Source of the DNA: a bacterium
Lineage (GTDB): Bacteria > Actinomycetota > Acidimicrobiia > Spongiisociales > Spongiisociaceae
NCBI GenBank assembly: GCA_026710435.1
Contig: JAPOQZ010000188.1
Location: 1 to 64,000 of the forward strand
DNA: 64,000 bases
Direction of reading: 5' to 3'
The notes beneath the pieces are model-generated. The model was not told the origin of the DNA. It saw nothing but the letters and a program-made list of their open reading frames with translations, and ran no database searches. Positions 1 to 8,863 of the stretch are shown in pieces; the first letter of the stretch is position 1, and each line of letters begins with the position of its first letter. A program made the translations under genes and the position numbers.

Positions 1-637
1 CTCGGCGTCGAACGCGTCCCGCCGTACCCTCCACGAGGGGCTGGGTGGACAACATGAACCAAATCACGGTCCGGTCGGTACCGAAAGCGGACCGTTGGCG
101 CTTTGCGGTTACCTACAAGCATGCAACAGGCCTGTGACACAACCAGCCCGTCGCATGACTGCACGTCTTCCAGACACCACCGAACTAAAGACTCGGGACA
201 CTAGGAGGGTGCTGAGCAATCCACCAGCGGCCTGCCAACCGCCAGCATTATTCCTGGGCCGGCGGGTGGCAGGCCCGAGCAATCGTCATTGTTCAGCACC
301 CTCCTCGCCGCCGCTCTGCTGGGAGTCGCGGAGTCCAGCGTGAGTCCGAACCGGACCGCGTTCCGGCTCGGCATGTGGACTATCTCGGTGGTCATAGCTG
401 CTGGGGCTGCTGTCCTTGACGTGATCTTCGCGGTGCTCAGATGCTGCCGGGGCCGGCGAAGCTCCTGGACTTCGTGACGAGATGGTCTATATGCGCTCGC
501 GGGCCGAGTCGTCCCACCGGTTCTGCGGGCTGCACTCCTGGGAGTCCTAGCAGGGTGCTACCGGGTTACCGCGGCTCACGTTGGCTGGTGATTGGGTAGC
601 ATGACCTACGGAAGCGGCATGGACCGAACGGAGCGGT
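1..637. other. Left-edge intergenic stretch
   Basis: No convincing gene is visible before hyuA. One plus-strand frame is open from the window edge to a stop at 135-137 and could be the last 44 codons of a gene lying to the left, but I recognise no family in it. Repeat A copy 1 lies at 202-306. A 62-codon frame starting in its right end (289-477) contains one hydrophobic stretch and otherwise shows nothing gene-like. The promoter of hyuA is probably in the last 100 bases, but I cannot place its boxes. Confidence 0.5.
202..306 (+). repeat. Repeat A, copy 1
   Basis: This is a 105 bp palindromic element. It opens with TAGGAGGGTGCTGA and closes with TCAGCACCCTCCT, and its core carries a second inverted pair, GGCCTGCC / GGCAGGCC. 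The right terminal TA has decayed to TC. The plus orientation is defined here as the one reading GAGCAATCCACCAGC after the left terminus. Confidence 0.9.
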
Positions 638-2728
638 ATGGCCCAAGCTCGGTATGTACTGGCTGTCGACATCGGGGGGACTTTCACAGACATCGTCCTG
701 CAAGGTGACGACGGGTCAGGGGGTCGCCTCAAAATATCCTCCACACCGCCCGACTTCGAGCAGGCCATCCTCCAGGGCTTGGACGAACTGTTTGATCCCG
801 ACCTGGGTCGAGAGGGAGTCACCCGGCTCGCGCACGGCACCACCGTGGCGACGAATGCTCTCCTGGAGCGGAGAGGAGCCCGGACCGCTCTCGTCACGAC
901 GAAAGGGTTTCGAGACGTACTAGAGATAGCACGCATGCGCCGCCCGGCCCTCTTCGACACCGGCTTCGAAAAGCCGCATCCGCTCGCCCCGAGGAACCTC
1001 AGGTTCGAGATAGATGAGAGGATGAATGCGCAGGGGGAAGTGGTGAGGCGCCCCCGATCCGGCGACATCGACACGCTTGCAGAGGAACTCGTCGCCAGCC
1101 GGGTGGAATCGGTGGCGGTCTGTTTCCTGCACTCCTACCGCAACCCGGTCAACGAGGAGACCGTAGCCGGACGCCTCAGACATCTCCTCGCCAGCGTCCA
1201 CATAACGGCTTCGAACGAGCTTCTCCCGGAGCTCAAGGAATACGAGCGGACCAGCACCACCGTCGTGAACTCCTATATACAGCCGACTGTCGGGCAGTAT
1301 CTCGAAAGCCTCGAGAAGGGTCTGGCTAGCCTTGGGTTCGACTGCGAAGTCCAGGTGATGCAATCGAACGGATCCCTGTTCGGGTCCCGCACCGCGCGGG
1401 CGCAGCCCGTGCGGCTGATCGAGTCTGGTCCCGCGGCGGGTGTGATAGCCGCCCGGTCCCTCGCAGACGATCTCGGAGAGCCCAACGTGATCGCCTTCGA
1501 CATGGGAGGCACCACCGCCAAGGCCTCGCTGATCGAGAACGGGCAGGCCTTCGAGGCCGCCGAGCACGAGGTGGGCGGCGGCATGAACCAGAGCCGCCTC
1601 TTCATCCAGGGCGGCGGGTTCACGGTCCGTATCCCGTCGCTCGACATCGCCGAGGTTGGCGCCGGAGGTGGCAGCATCTTCTGGATCGACCAGGGTGGGG
1701 CGCCGCATGTGGGTCCGCAGAGCGCCGGTGCCATACCGGGCCCCGTCTGCTACGGCGCGGGCGGAACGAAGGTGACCGTGACCGACGCAAACCTCGTGCT
1801 CGGCTACCTCAATCCCCATTCGATAGCCGGCGGCAGCCGGCGGCTCGACAGGTCCGCCGCCGAGTGGGGGTTGGACACGCAGGTGGCCGGACCTCTGGGA
1901 ATGTCGCGCCTGGAGGCAGCATACGGCGTCCACAGGCTGGCAAACACCAATATGAGCCAGGCGATACGGGGCGTATCGATCGAGCGGGGACGCGATCCGC
2001 GCAACTTCATGCTGATTGCCTTCGGAGGGGCGGGTCCCATGCATGCGGCCCTGATCGCCCGGCACTTCGAGGTCGAACGGGTCGTCGTTCCGGCCAGCCC
2101 CGGGCTGTTCTGCGCCATCGGGTTGCAAGTGGCCGACCTGAGGCACGACTACGTGGTCAGCTACGAGCTTCCCAACGATCCCGACGGCGGGACTGTATCG
2201 CAACTCTTCGATCAGCTCGAGGACCGGGCGAGACGATTCGTGATCGACTCAGGGCTGCCGGTGGCCGATCTCAGCCTCGAGCGGTTCGTTGACCAGCGCT
2301 ACCGGGGCCAGGCCCACGAGCTGTCCGTGCCCGTTCCGGGCAGGCGGGTTCTCTCCCAGACCGATCTGCACAACGCCGGCCAGGACTTCCACCTGGCCCA
2401 CGAACTCACCTACGGGCATTCGACACCGGACGAGCCCGTCCAGTTGATCAGCGTGCGCTTGCGGGCGACGGTGCGGACACCCAAAGCCGGGAACATCTTC
2501 GCGATGCAACCCGATGGTGACCGCACGACCGATGGAAGCCGCCTAGCCTTCTTCGGCAAGCGAGACGGCGTCCTGGCTACCCCGGTCGTGTCCCGTCGTT
2601 CCGTCCCCGTGGAGGAAGTCGGCGGGCCGATGATCGTGGAGGACATGGATGCCACCACGGTGGTCCCGCCGCGGTTCACGGTCAGGCGCGACCAAATGGG
2701 GAATCTCGTCATACGATCGAGGAGGTGA
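638..2728 (+). CDS. hyuA: Hydantoinase/oxoprolinase family protein, subunit A
   Basis: This is a 696-residue HyuA-type subunit of an ATP-dependent hydantoinase or oxoprolinase. The family hydrolyses cyclic amides (hydantoins, 5-oxoproline) or, in relatives, carboxylates acetone or acetophenone. The N-terminus has the actin-fold phosphate motif DIGGTFTDIV (about residues 11-20), followed by TTVATNALLERRG and a second phosphate loop, AFDMGGTTAKASL, all typical of HyuA. ATG 638 is the first start in a frame of normal length. The 3' end overlaps the GTG of hyuB by four bases, so the subunits are probably made together. The substrate cannot be read from the sequence. The aminotransferase downstream suggests an amino-acid-derived ring compound. 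Confidence 0.9.
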   Translation: MAQARYVLAVDIGGTFTDIVLQGDDGSGGRLKISSTPPDFEQAILQGLDELFDPDLGREGVTRLAHGTTVATNALLERRGARTALVTTKGFRDVLEIARMRRPALFDTGFEKPHPLAPRNLRFEIDERMNAQGEVVRRPRSGDIDTLAEELVASRVESVAVCFLHSYRNPVNEETVAGRLRHLLASVHITASNELLPELKEYERTSTTVVNSYIQPTVGQYLESLEKGLASLGFDCEVQVMQSNGSLFGSRTARAQPVRLIESGPAAGVIAARSLADDLGEPNVIAFDMGGTTAKASLIENGQAFEAAEHEVGGGMNQSRLFIQGGGFTVRIPSLDIAEVGAGGGSIFWIDQGGAPHVGPQSAGAIPGPVCYGAGGTKVTVTDANLVLGYLNPHSIAGGSRRLDRSAAEWGLDTQVAGPLGMSRLEAAYGVHRLANTNMSQAIRGVSIERGRDPRNFMLIAFGGAGPMHAALIARHFEVERVVVPASPGLFCAIGLQVADLRHDYVVSYELPNDPDGGTVSQLFDQLEDRARRFVIDSGLPVADLSLERFVDQRYRGQAHELSVPVPGRRVLSQTDLHNAGQDFHLAHELTYGHSTPDEPVQLISVRLRATVRTPKAGNIFAMQPDGDRTTDGSRLAFFGKRDGVLATPVVSRRSVPVEEVGGPMIVEDMDATTVVPPRFTVRRDQMGNLVIRSRR

Positions 2729-4488
2729 GGCGGGTGGTCACGGTAGGCGAACGGAGCGGGGCGACAGCCACCACCGAGCGCGTCACATTGGATCCGATCA
2801 CCCGGGAGGTCATCAGCAACGGCCTCACGTCGTTGGCCAACGAGATGGCCGTGGTGGTCGTGCGGACGGCTCACTCCCAGGTGGTGCGAGATAGCCTGGA
2901 TTTCTCCACCGCCGTGTTCGACCCCGCAGGACGTGTCGTGGCCCAGGGGTTGGCGATCCCTCTCCACCTCGGAGCCATGCCGGACGCGTTGAGCAAGATC
3001 ATGGACCGCCACGCGGGCTCAATCTTGGACGGCGATGTGTTCGTTCTCAACGATCCTGACGAAGGCGGCATGCACCTGCCCGACATCTTCATGTTCAAGG
3101 CGGTGTTCGTCGACGGGGAGATACTGGGCTGGGTGGGCTGCATAGCCCATCATGCGGATATGGGAGGGCGCGTGGCTGGGAGCAACGCCGTCGACTCCCG
3201 GGAGATCTACGCGGAGGGTCTCCAGATCCCGATTCTCAAGCTCTACGAGGCGGGGGTCGAGAACGAGACACTGTCCTCCATCATCGCCAGGAACGTCCGG
3301 CTTCCGGCCATCGTGATGGGCGACATCCGGGCGCAACTGTCCTCCATAAACGTGGGTGAGCGGGGCATGCGCAAACTAGTCGCCGAACACGGCCGCGATG
3401 TCCTGACAGCGACGTTCGACGACATTCTCGACTACACCGAGGGGATCGTCCGGGCTGAGATCGCCCGTCTACCGGACGGGACATATTCGTTCGACGACTA
3501 CATAGACGACGACGGTTTCGGGTCGGGTCCCATCCGGATCAGCGCCACGGTCGAGATCGAGGGTGACCGCCTCCACGTCGACTTCGAGGGGACGGGCGGA
3601 CAGGTGATGTCGGCTCTGAACGCGACCACTTCCTTCACGAGGGCCTCTGTCTTTGCAGCCTTCCTGTGCGTGACCGCCGAGACCGAGATACTCAACAACG
3701 ACGGCCTCTACCGGGCCATCACCGTGACCGTTCCGGAGGGGAGCATCCTCAATCCGAGGCGGCCGGCGCCCCGAGCCGCGCGAGGTCTCACCGGTTTCCG
3801 GGTGATCGATGCAGTGATCGGAGCGCTCCACAAGGCGGTCCCCGACCGGTGCTTCGCGGCCGGGGAGGGTGGACCGACCATGATCTCGATCGGGACGGTG
3901 GACCCGGATGGCGTGTCCCACGTGTTCGTCGACTTTGTGTGCGGAGGTTGGGGAGGACGCCAGACCCAGGACGGCGTCGATGCCATCAGCCCGATCGGCG
4001 CCAACCTCGCCAACGTACCCGTCGAGCAGATCGAACGGGATTACGAGATAATCGTTGACGAGTACTCGTTCCTTCCCGACACGGGAGGTCCCGGCGTCAA
4101 CCGAGGGTGCCTGTCCATCGTCCGCCAACTCCGGTTCCTCGGGGACTGGGGGGTCCTGTCGATACGTTCAGACCGGCGGGACCATCCTCCGTACGGCCTC
4201 GACGGCGGCCTGCCCGGCCACCCGTCCCTGAACATCCTCAACCCCGGCCGTCCGGACGAGACGCTGCTCCCGACCAAGTTCACCCGTGACATCGGGCACG
4301 GCGACGTCCTCCGCCACGTGACGGCCGGAGGCGGAGGGGTAGGCATACCGGCAGGCAGATCCGCCGGACTGATCGCTCATGATCTGAAGGAGGGGAAGAT
4401 GACCGAGGAGCACGCCCGAACCGTGTACGGCTTCACCGAGACCTCGTCGGAGGACCGGTCCTCCACCGGACCCCGCGTGCATGCCTGA
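2725..4488 (+). CDS. hyuB: Hydantoinase/oxoprolinase family protein, subunit B
   Basis: This is a 587-residue HyuB subunit, the partner of HyuA in hydantoinase, oxoprolinase and acetone-carboxylase-like complexes. Typical stretches are LDPITREVISNGL near residue 30, HADMGG, and the Gly-rich GGGGVG near the C-terminus. The GTG start at 2725 overlaps the hyuA stop (GTGA) and follows an AGGAGG Shine-Dalgarno inside hyuA. The 3' end overlaps the aminotransferase start by eight bases. It should be cytoplasmic and act with HyuA; the exact substrate is unknown. Confidence 0.9.
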   Translation: MRRVVTVGERSGATATTERVTLDPITREVISNGLTSLANEMAVVVVRTAHSQVVRDSLDFSTAVFDPAGRVVAQGLAIPLHLGAMPDALSKIMDRHAGSILDGDVFVLNDPDEGGMHLPDIFMFKAVFVDGEILGWVGCIAHHADMGGRVAGSNAVDSREIYAEGLQIPILKLYEAGVENETLSSIIARNVRLPAIVMGDIRAQLSSINVGERGMRKLVAEHGRDVLTATFDDILDYTEGIVRAEIARLPDGTYSFDDYIDDDGFGSGPIRISATVEIEGDRLHVDFEGTGGQVMSALNATTSFTRASVFAAFLCVTAETEILNNDGLYRAITVTVPEGSILNPRRPAPRAARGLTGFRVIDAVIGALHKAVPDRCFAAGEGGPTMISIGTVDPDGVSHVFVDFVCGGWGGRQTQDGVDAISPIGANLANVPVEQIERDYEIIVDEYSFLPDTGGPGVNRGCLSIVRQLRFLGDWGVLSIRSDRRDHPPYGLDGGLPGHPSLNILNPGRPDETLLPTKFTRDIGHGDVLRHVTAGGGGVGIPAGRSAGLIAHDLKEGKMTEEHARTVYGFTETSSEDRSSTGPRVHA

Positions 4489-5710
4489 CGGGAGCCCGCC
4501 TGCGCCCAACCTGATCCCCGCGGTCACGGATGCGACCCCGAGAGTGCCCAGCACGATATGGGCGCAGGACATCGCGGCAGTCGCCAAGAGGCACGGTGTT
4601 GACGTGATCAGCCTCGCCGGCGGCATCACCGACCCGCTGCCTCCCCACGTCGTGGAGGCGGGAGCGGCCGCCCTGGCATCAGACCGGCGGCCGCACTCAC
4701 GGGGCGACGCCCGGCTTCGCGAGGCTATTTCGGAGAAGCTGTCCCGTGACAACGGGATCTCGGTCGATCCCGAGTCCGGCATCATCGTCACCAACGGGGC
4801 CATGCAGGCCGTGGCCTGTACCTTGCAGGCCTATATCGAGCCCGGTGACCAGGTCGTGATGCTCGGGCCGGGTTTCTTCGTCCACCACCTCATCAGCTTC
4901 TACGGAGGCGAGCCGCGGGTCGTGCTCTGCAGAGAGGAGGACGGCTACCACGTCGATGTCGACCGGCTTCGAGCAGCTGTGACCGAACGTACCAAAGTGC
5001 TGCTCCTCATCAACCCCGGTAACCCCACCGGTGTGGTCTACACGATGGAGGAGTTGCAGCAGATCGCCGAACTCGCCGAGTCCCACGATCTCCTCGTCAT
5101 CTCCGATGAGGCCTACGAGAGGTTCGTGTACGAAGGCAACGTGCATGTCAGCATCGCTTCCCTCCCCGGCATGGCCCGGCGCACGCTGACCATCCACAGC
5201 TTCACCAAGTGCTACGGGCTGCGTGCAGGGCGCATCGGTTTCGCGGCCGGCGACTCGCAACTCATCGCTCCCGTGGCCAAGGCCTTCGAATGGGCGACGC
5301 TGACGGGCAATCCCGCTTCCCAGGCCATGGCGTGGGCGGCCTTGGTCGGTCCCCAGGACTGGATCGAGAAAGGAATGAGGGAACTAGTCGACAACCGTGA
5401 CCTCATCCGGAGGCGCTTGGAGGAGTCGGACCTGATCTCGACCGTGGTCCCGCAGGGAGCGACCTTCTACTACCTGAACTTCAGCCGACTCGGAGTCGGG
5501 GAGGACGAGTTCTGCAATCACCTGCTGGCCCGATACGGTGTGCCCACAGTGCCCGGAGCGTCCTTCGCCGGAGGGGAAATGCAGGAGGGTGGTTACCTGC
5601 GCCTACCGTTCGGCGCCGGCATCGACACCATCGAAAGAGCCATCGGCGGTGTGCAGGCGGCGGCAGAGGATGCAATCAGCGGCGACCCTATAAGCACACG
5701 CGGCTTCTGA
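4481..5710 (+). CDS. PLP-dependent class I/II aminotransferase
   Basis: This is a 409-residue fold-type I aminotransferase resembling the aspartate/aromatic subgroup and MalY/PatB relatives. Visible landmarks are NPGNPTGVVY (the cofactor- and substrate-contacting Asn), SDEAYERFVY with the Asp that contacts the pyridine nitrogen, and the lysine loop HSFTKCYGLRAGRIGF, whose Lys should form the Schiff base. ATG 4481 lies inside the hyuB end, so the three genes form one tight operon. The context suggests it handles the amino acid released or consumed by HyuAB; the amino donor and acceptor are unknown. Confidence 0.88.
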   Translation: MPDGSPPAPNLIPAVTDATPRVPSTIWAQDIAAVAKRHGVDVISLAGGITDPLPPHVVEAGAAALASDRRPHSRGDARLREAISEKLSRDNGISVDPESGIIVTNGAMQAVACTLQAYIEPGDQVVMLGPGFFVHHLISFYGGEPRVVLCREEDGYHVDVDRLRAAVTERTKVLLLINPGNPTGVVYTMEELQQIAELAESHDLLVISDEAYERFVYEGNVHVSIASLPGMARRTLTIHSFTKCYGLRAGRIGFAAGDSQLIAPVAKAFEWATLTGNPASQAMAWAALVGPQDWIEKGMRELVDNRDLIRRRLEESDLISTVVPQGATFYYLNFSRLGVGEDEFCNHLLARYGVPTVPGASFAGGEMQEGGYLRLPFGAGIDTIERAIGGVQAAAEDAISGDPISTRGF

Positions 5711-5720
5711 GCCGCTCCGG

Positions 5721-6057
5721 CTACCCAGACCGGTCACACATCGACGATGCGGGCACCGGCAGCCACCTCTGGCAGCAGTGTACGAAGGTCCGCCGTGTCG
5801 GACTTGAGGAGCGCGATCTCGTCGTCAACTTGCTGCGTGTTCGATTCCGCGATGGCGACCGCCGCATCAACCACGTCGGACGTGCCCGCTCGGCGACACG
5901 CGCCGTCGATCCGTCGCGGGGTACCTCGTCGCACCGCTTCACCGTACGTGCGACCAGGACCTGCCGACCGGGACTCCTCCAGACGTGGCCGATCACAGCG
6001 GCGGGAACACGCACTACGGGACTTTCGGGGGACAGTCTCGGACAAGAGAATACGATT
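5721..6057 (-). pseudogene. Broken PIN-domain toxin gene, interrupted by repeat A
   Basis: Two overlapping minus-strand frames together spell a PIN-domain (VapC-like) ribonuclease. One gives RVPAAVIGHVWRSPGRQ (from about 6017), the other gives RRAGTSDVVDAAVAIAES and ends AGARIVDV. PIN proteins normally have these in one frame as VPAAV..VWR and GTSDVVDA, so a frameshift lies near 5900-5960. The N-terminal strand with its first acidic residues is missing where repeat A copy 2 begins. Just beyond the repeat (about 6162-6200) a frame reading RLVAMLDGDRRV may be its displaced start. No partner antitoxin is visible. I infer a toxin gene inactivated by repeat insertion and an indel. Confidence 0.55.
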
Positions 6058-6161
6058 TAGGAGGGTACTGAGCAATCCACCAGCGGCATGCCAACCGCCA
6101 GCAAAATGCCTGGCTGGCGGGCGGCAGGCCCGAGCAATCGTCATTGGTCAGCACCCTCCTA
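6058..6161 (+). repeat. Repeat A, copy 2
   Basis: This 104 bp copy has intact TA ends and near-perfect terminal inverted repeats (TAGGAGGGTACTGA / TCAGCACCCTCCTA). It lies within the apparent PIN-domain pseudogene. Confidence 0.9.
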
Positions 6162-6280
6162 GGAACCCGCCTGTCGCCATCCAGCATCGCCACCAGGCGA
6201 TACCCTATAGTTTCGGGCAGTGGCGCACCGGGCGGTTAGCTGCTGCCGCCAACCCGCATACGGGGAAAGGTGATACGAGG

Positions 6281-7336
6281 ATGACCGGTTCGACCGTCGG
6301 GGTGCCGACTATGACCAGCCGCGAGCGTGTTCTCGCAGCGCTCCGTCGAGAGCCGGTCGACAGGACGCCGGTCGCCAACCCGACCTCGGTGGCCACTGTG
6401 GAACTCATGGATCTGGTCGACGCCTACTTCCCGGATGCCAACCGGGACGCCGGGTTGATGGCTCGCCTCGCCGCTACCGGATTCACGGAACTCGGTTTCG
6501 ATAGCATCATGCCGGTGTTCTCGATCATCCAGGAGTCGTCGGCTCTGGGCTGCAAGATGCAATGGGAGCAGAAGGACAACTGGCCCACCGTCAAGATGCG
6601 GGAGCCGATCTGGGAACGACCGGAGGATGTGCGCATCCCGGACGGGTTCCTCGATCACCAGGACACCAAGTGCGTGCTCGACGCGATCAGGATCCTGCGG
6701 CGGGAGTTCGGCGACGAGGTGGCCATCATCGGCAAGACGATGGGACCCTGGACTCTCGGCTACCACTGCTTCGGGGTGGAGCCCTTCCTCCTGATGTCCT
6801 ACGACGACGAGGCCAGAACCATGGACGCCCTCGACCGCATGAAGGAGATATCGGTGCTGTTCGGGGTAGCCCAGATTGAGGCCGGGGCCGACGCTCTGAC
6901 CTTTCCGGACCACGCCACCGGCGATCTGGTCTCCGGCGAGTACTACCACCGCTTCCTGAAGGATCTCCATATCGAGATGGTCGAGCGGATCCCGGTTCCG
7001 TTGATCCTCCACATCTGCGGGAGGACGGTCGATCGGATGGGCTACATAGCCGAGACCGGAATGGCCGCCTTCCACTACGACTCCAAGAACAAGCCACCAG
7101 AGTCCATGGAGGCGGTACGTGGCGACATTGCCCTGGTCGGCAACGTGAACAACCCCGAGACGCTGTTCTCGAAGGGCCCGGCGGACGTGCGCCAAGAGGT
7201 CCTGGCCAATCTGGAGGCGGGGGTCCAGATGGTCGCTCCCGAGTGCGCCATCCCCCTCCAGACCCCGATCGAGAACCTGCTCGAGATCCCGAAGACCGTA
7301 CGGGAGTGGCACGCCGACCGGGCGTCGGCGGCCTGA
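6281..7336 (+). CDS. MtaA/CmuA family (uroporphyrinogen decarboxylase-fold) methyltransferase
   Basis: This is a 351-residue protein of the UroD-fold family that moves methyl groups to or from cobalamin-bound intermediates (MtaA, CmuA and O-demethylase methyltransferases). It opens with TSRERVLAALRREPVDRTPV, the usual family start, and later has ILHICGRT, the His-x-Cys zinc site that activates the thiol acceptor in MtaA-type enzymes. I chose ATG 6281, which follows a purine-rich GGGGAAAGG; ATG 6311 is also possible. The corrinoid protein follows after 19 bases, so the two should exchange a methyl group. No MttB- or MtaB-type substrate methyltransferase lies nearby, so the methyl donor is unknown. 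True heme-pathway UroD is unlikely given the zinc motif and the partner. Confidence 0.82.
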   Translation: MTGSTVGVPTMTSRERVLAALRREPVDRTPVANPTSVATVELMDLVDAYFPDANRDAGLMARLAATGFTELGFDSIMPVFSIIQESSALGCKMQWEQKDNWPTVKMREPIWERPEDVRIPDGFLDHQDTKCVLDAIRILRREFGDEVAIIGKTMGPWTLGYHCFGVEPFLLMSYDDEARTMDALDRMKEISVLFGVAQIEAGADALTFPDHATGDLVSGEYYHRFLKDLHIEMVERIPVPLILHICGRTVDRMGYIAETGMAAFHYDSKNKPPESMEAVRGDIALVGNVNNPETLFSKGPADVRQEVLANLEAGVQMVAPECAIPLQTPIENLLEIPKTVREWHADRASAA

Positions 7337-7355
7337 CGAAGGGGACTCCGAGGAC

Positions 7356-8108
7356 ATGGCCCAGCTGTCCGACATCGCCAACGAGACGATCCGGTTCGAG
7401 ATCGAGGACTACCTCGAGAAACCCGAAGAGGTGAGCCGGAACCTCGAACTCTTCAGCCGCGCTCGCCCTCTGATGCAGGACATTGCGGCAGCGCTGATCG
7501 AGGCTGAGCACCACGAGGTCGACCGGCTCACCGGACACGCCCTGGAGCAAGGGGTCGACGCCCTCGAAGTGATGGACGACGGGCTCATCGCCGGCATGGG
7601 CATCGTCGGCATCAAGTTCAGGGAGAACTTCATCTTCGTGCCAGAGGTTCTGGCCTGCGCCCGGGCCATGAAGGCCGGTATGAGCCATATCGAACCGATC
7701 CTGTCGGCCGCGGGGGTGGAGCCTATCGGAACGGTGATCATGGGCACGGTCAAGGGCGACCTCCACGACATCGGCAAGAACCTCTGCATCATGATGTTGC
7801 GGGGCGCCGGGTTCGTCGTCGTCGACCTGGGGGTGGACACGTCGGCTGACGAGTTCATCGACGCGGTGGAGGAACACGAAGCGAAGGTGCTCGGGATGTC
7901 GGCCCTGCTAACCACCACAATGCCGAACATGGGCCGTACGATCGAGGCGTTCATAGACGAGGACCTTCGGGACGAGGTGCAGATCATGGTGGGCGGCGCC
8001 CCGGTAACCGAGGAGTTCGCCGACGACATGGGCGCCGATGGTTACGGCAAGGACGCCCTCGCCTGCGTAGCCTTAGCTAAGCGACTCGTCCTGGAAGCCC
8101 AGGGCTGA
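7356..8108 (+). CDS. Corrinoid (B12-binding) methyl-carrier protein
   Basis: This is a 250-residue corrinoid protein of the MtaC/MtbC type. The first 110 residues form the helical cap domain. The cobalamin-binding domain contains GTVKGDLHDIGKN, with the DxHxxG motif whose His is the lower cobalt ligand, then SALLTTTMPNM as in other methyltransferase carriers. It carries a methyl group between a substrate methyltransferase and the UroD-fold partner encoded just upstream. A C-terminal AFxDDMGADGYGKDA segment is also normal. Its presence implies that the cell makes or imports cobalamin. No cobalamin riboswitch was recognised upstream. Confidence 0.88.
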   Translation: MAQLSDIANETIRFEIEDYLEKPEEVSRNLELFSRARPLMQDIAAALIEAEHHEVDRLTGHALEQGVDALEVMDDGLIAGMGIVGIKFRENFIFVPEVLACARAMKAGMSHIEPILSAAGVEPIGTVIMGTVKGDLHDIGKNLCIMMLRGAGFVVVDLGVDTSADEFIDAVEEHEAKVLGMSALLTTTMPNMGRTIEAFIDEDLRDEVQIMVGGAPVTEEFADDMGADGYGKDALACVALAKRLVLEAQG

Positions 8109-8760
8109 CCATGTCACGGTCCGGAGTGGGCGACGGCTCCTCGTCGGGGACATCCGGCAGCCCGAGCACGTCAACACGATGGAGTACGACCGGGACCGGA
8201 TCGAGGAGTACAAGGCCGATCCGGATCTCTACGGCTTCGCAATCGTCGAGGACCTCGTAGCCGCCGCCGATGTGGACGGCCATTCCCGCCGGCTCGTCTC
8301 GCTCGTCGACCGGCATTCCCCTTCCTGAAGCCTCGACCCTACGCTAAGGGGGGTCCTCAACTTCATGGATCCCTCGGTCCAGGCCTTGCTGGTTCCTCTG
8401 CTCACCCATCCGGTGTGCGTGGAACCGGCCCGCCATGCTTTGGGCGAACCGGTCCAGTTGGTGGAGGTTACGGCCCTGCTCCGGAGGCCCGGGGCACCCG
8501 CCCACCCGCTGCACTGCACCGGCCCGGCCGCCTGGTTCGCAGAGCACGGGTTCAAGATGCCCGCTTACCGCATCGTCCTGCCGTTCTCCTGGATCCTTAC
8601 CGACCTGACCCACGAGAGCGGGTCACGGTTGTTCATGCCCTTCAGCCACCTGTCGGGCCGGCTCCCCGACTTTGGGTCGCGGCATGCTGTCAGCCCGATT
8701 AGCCGAGCGGGGAGGTCCCTCGCCGGCAACAAGCTTGAGCTCCTGTCTCCAGCATCCTGA
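8109..8760 (+). pseudogene. Decayed phytanoyl-CoA dioxygenase (PhyH) family gene
   Basis: Two separate plus-strand pieces together look like one PhyH-family Fe(II)/2-oxoglutarate oxygenase. The first reads LYGFAIVEDLVAAADVDGHS before a stop at about 8325, which is the usual PhyH N-terminal pattern. The second starts near 8365 and contains LLRRPGAPAHPLHCTGPAA and GSRLFMPFSHLSG, matching the metal-site and GSH regions. In the second piece the expected His-x-Asp is His-x-Thr, and the C-terminal third with the last metal His is gone. There is no intact start for the full protein. I read this as a degraded gene at the end of the methyltransferase operon; the alternative of two short real genes is less likely. 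Confidence 0.5.
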
Positions 8761-8863
8761 CCGGTTCCCATCGCCGGAGGCGGCCCGCACACGGGGGCAA
8801 GACCTGCCCGAGAGCCGGCGCGGATACCAGGTCATCTGCTCCTTCCGACTAAGTTCGGTACGC

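Noticed and set aside
289-477. Short frame with a hydrophobic segment starting in repeat A copy 1
   Set aside because: It starts inside a repeat, has no ribosome site, and has no family resemblance.
920-2203. Long open frame antisense to hyuA (427 codons)
   Set aside because: It mirrors hyuA in a GC-rich genome, shows no family motif, and hyuA has clear ones.
6162-6280. Possible cobalamin riboswitch before the corrinoid operon
   Set aside because: No B12-box-like conserved core was found in the short leader.
6281-7336. HemE uroporphyrinogen decarboxylase
   Set aside because: The His-x-Cys zinc motif and the adjacent corrinoid protein point to the MtaA/CmuA branch.
6236-7381. 381-codon antisense frame over the methyltransferase gene
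   Set aside because: It has no recognisable domain and lies wholly opposite a gene with strong family features.
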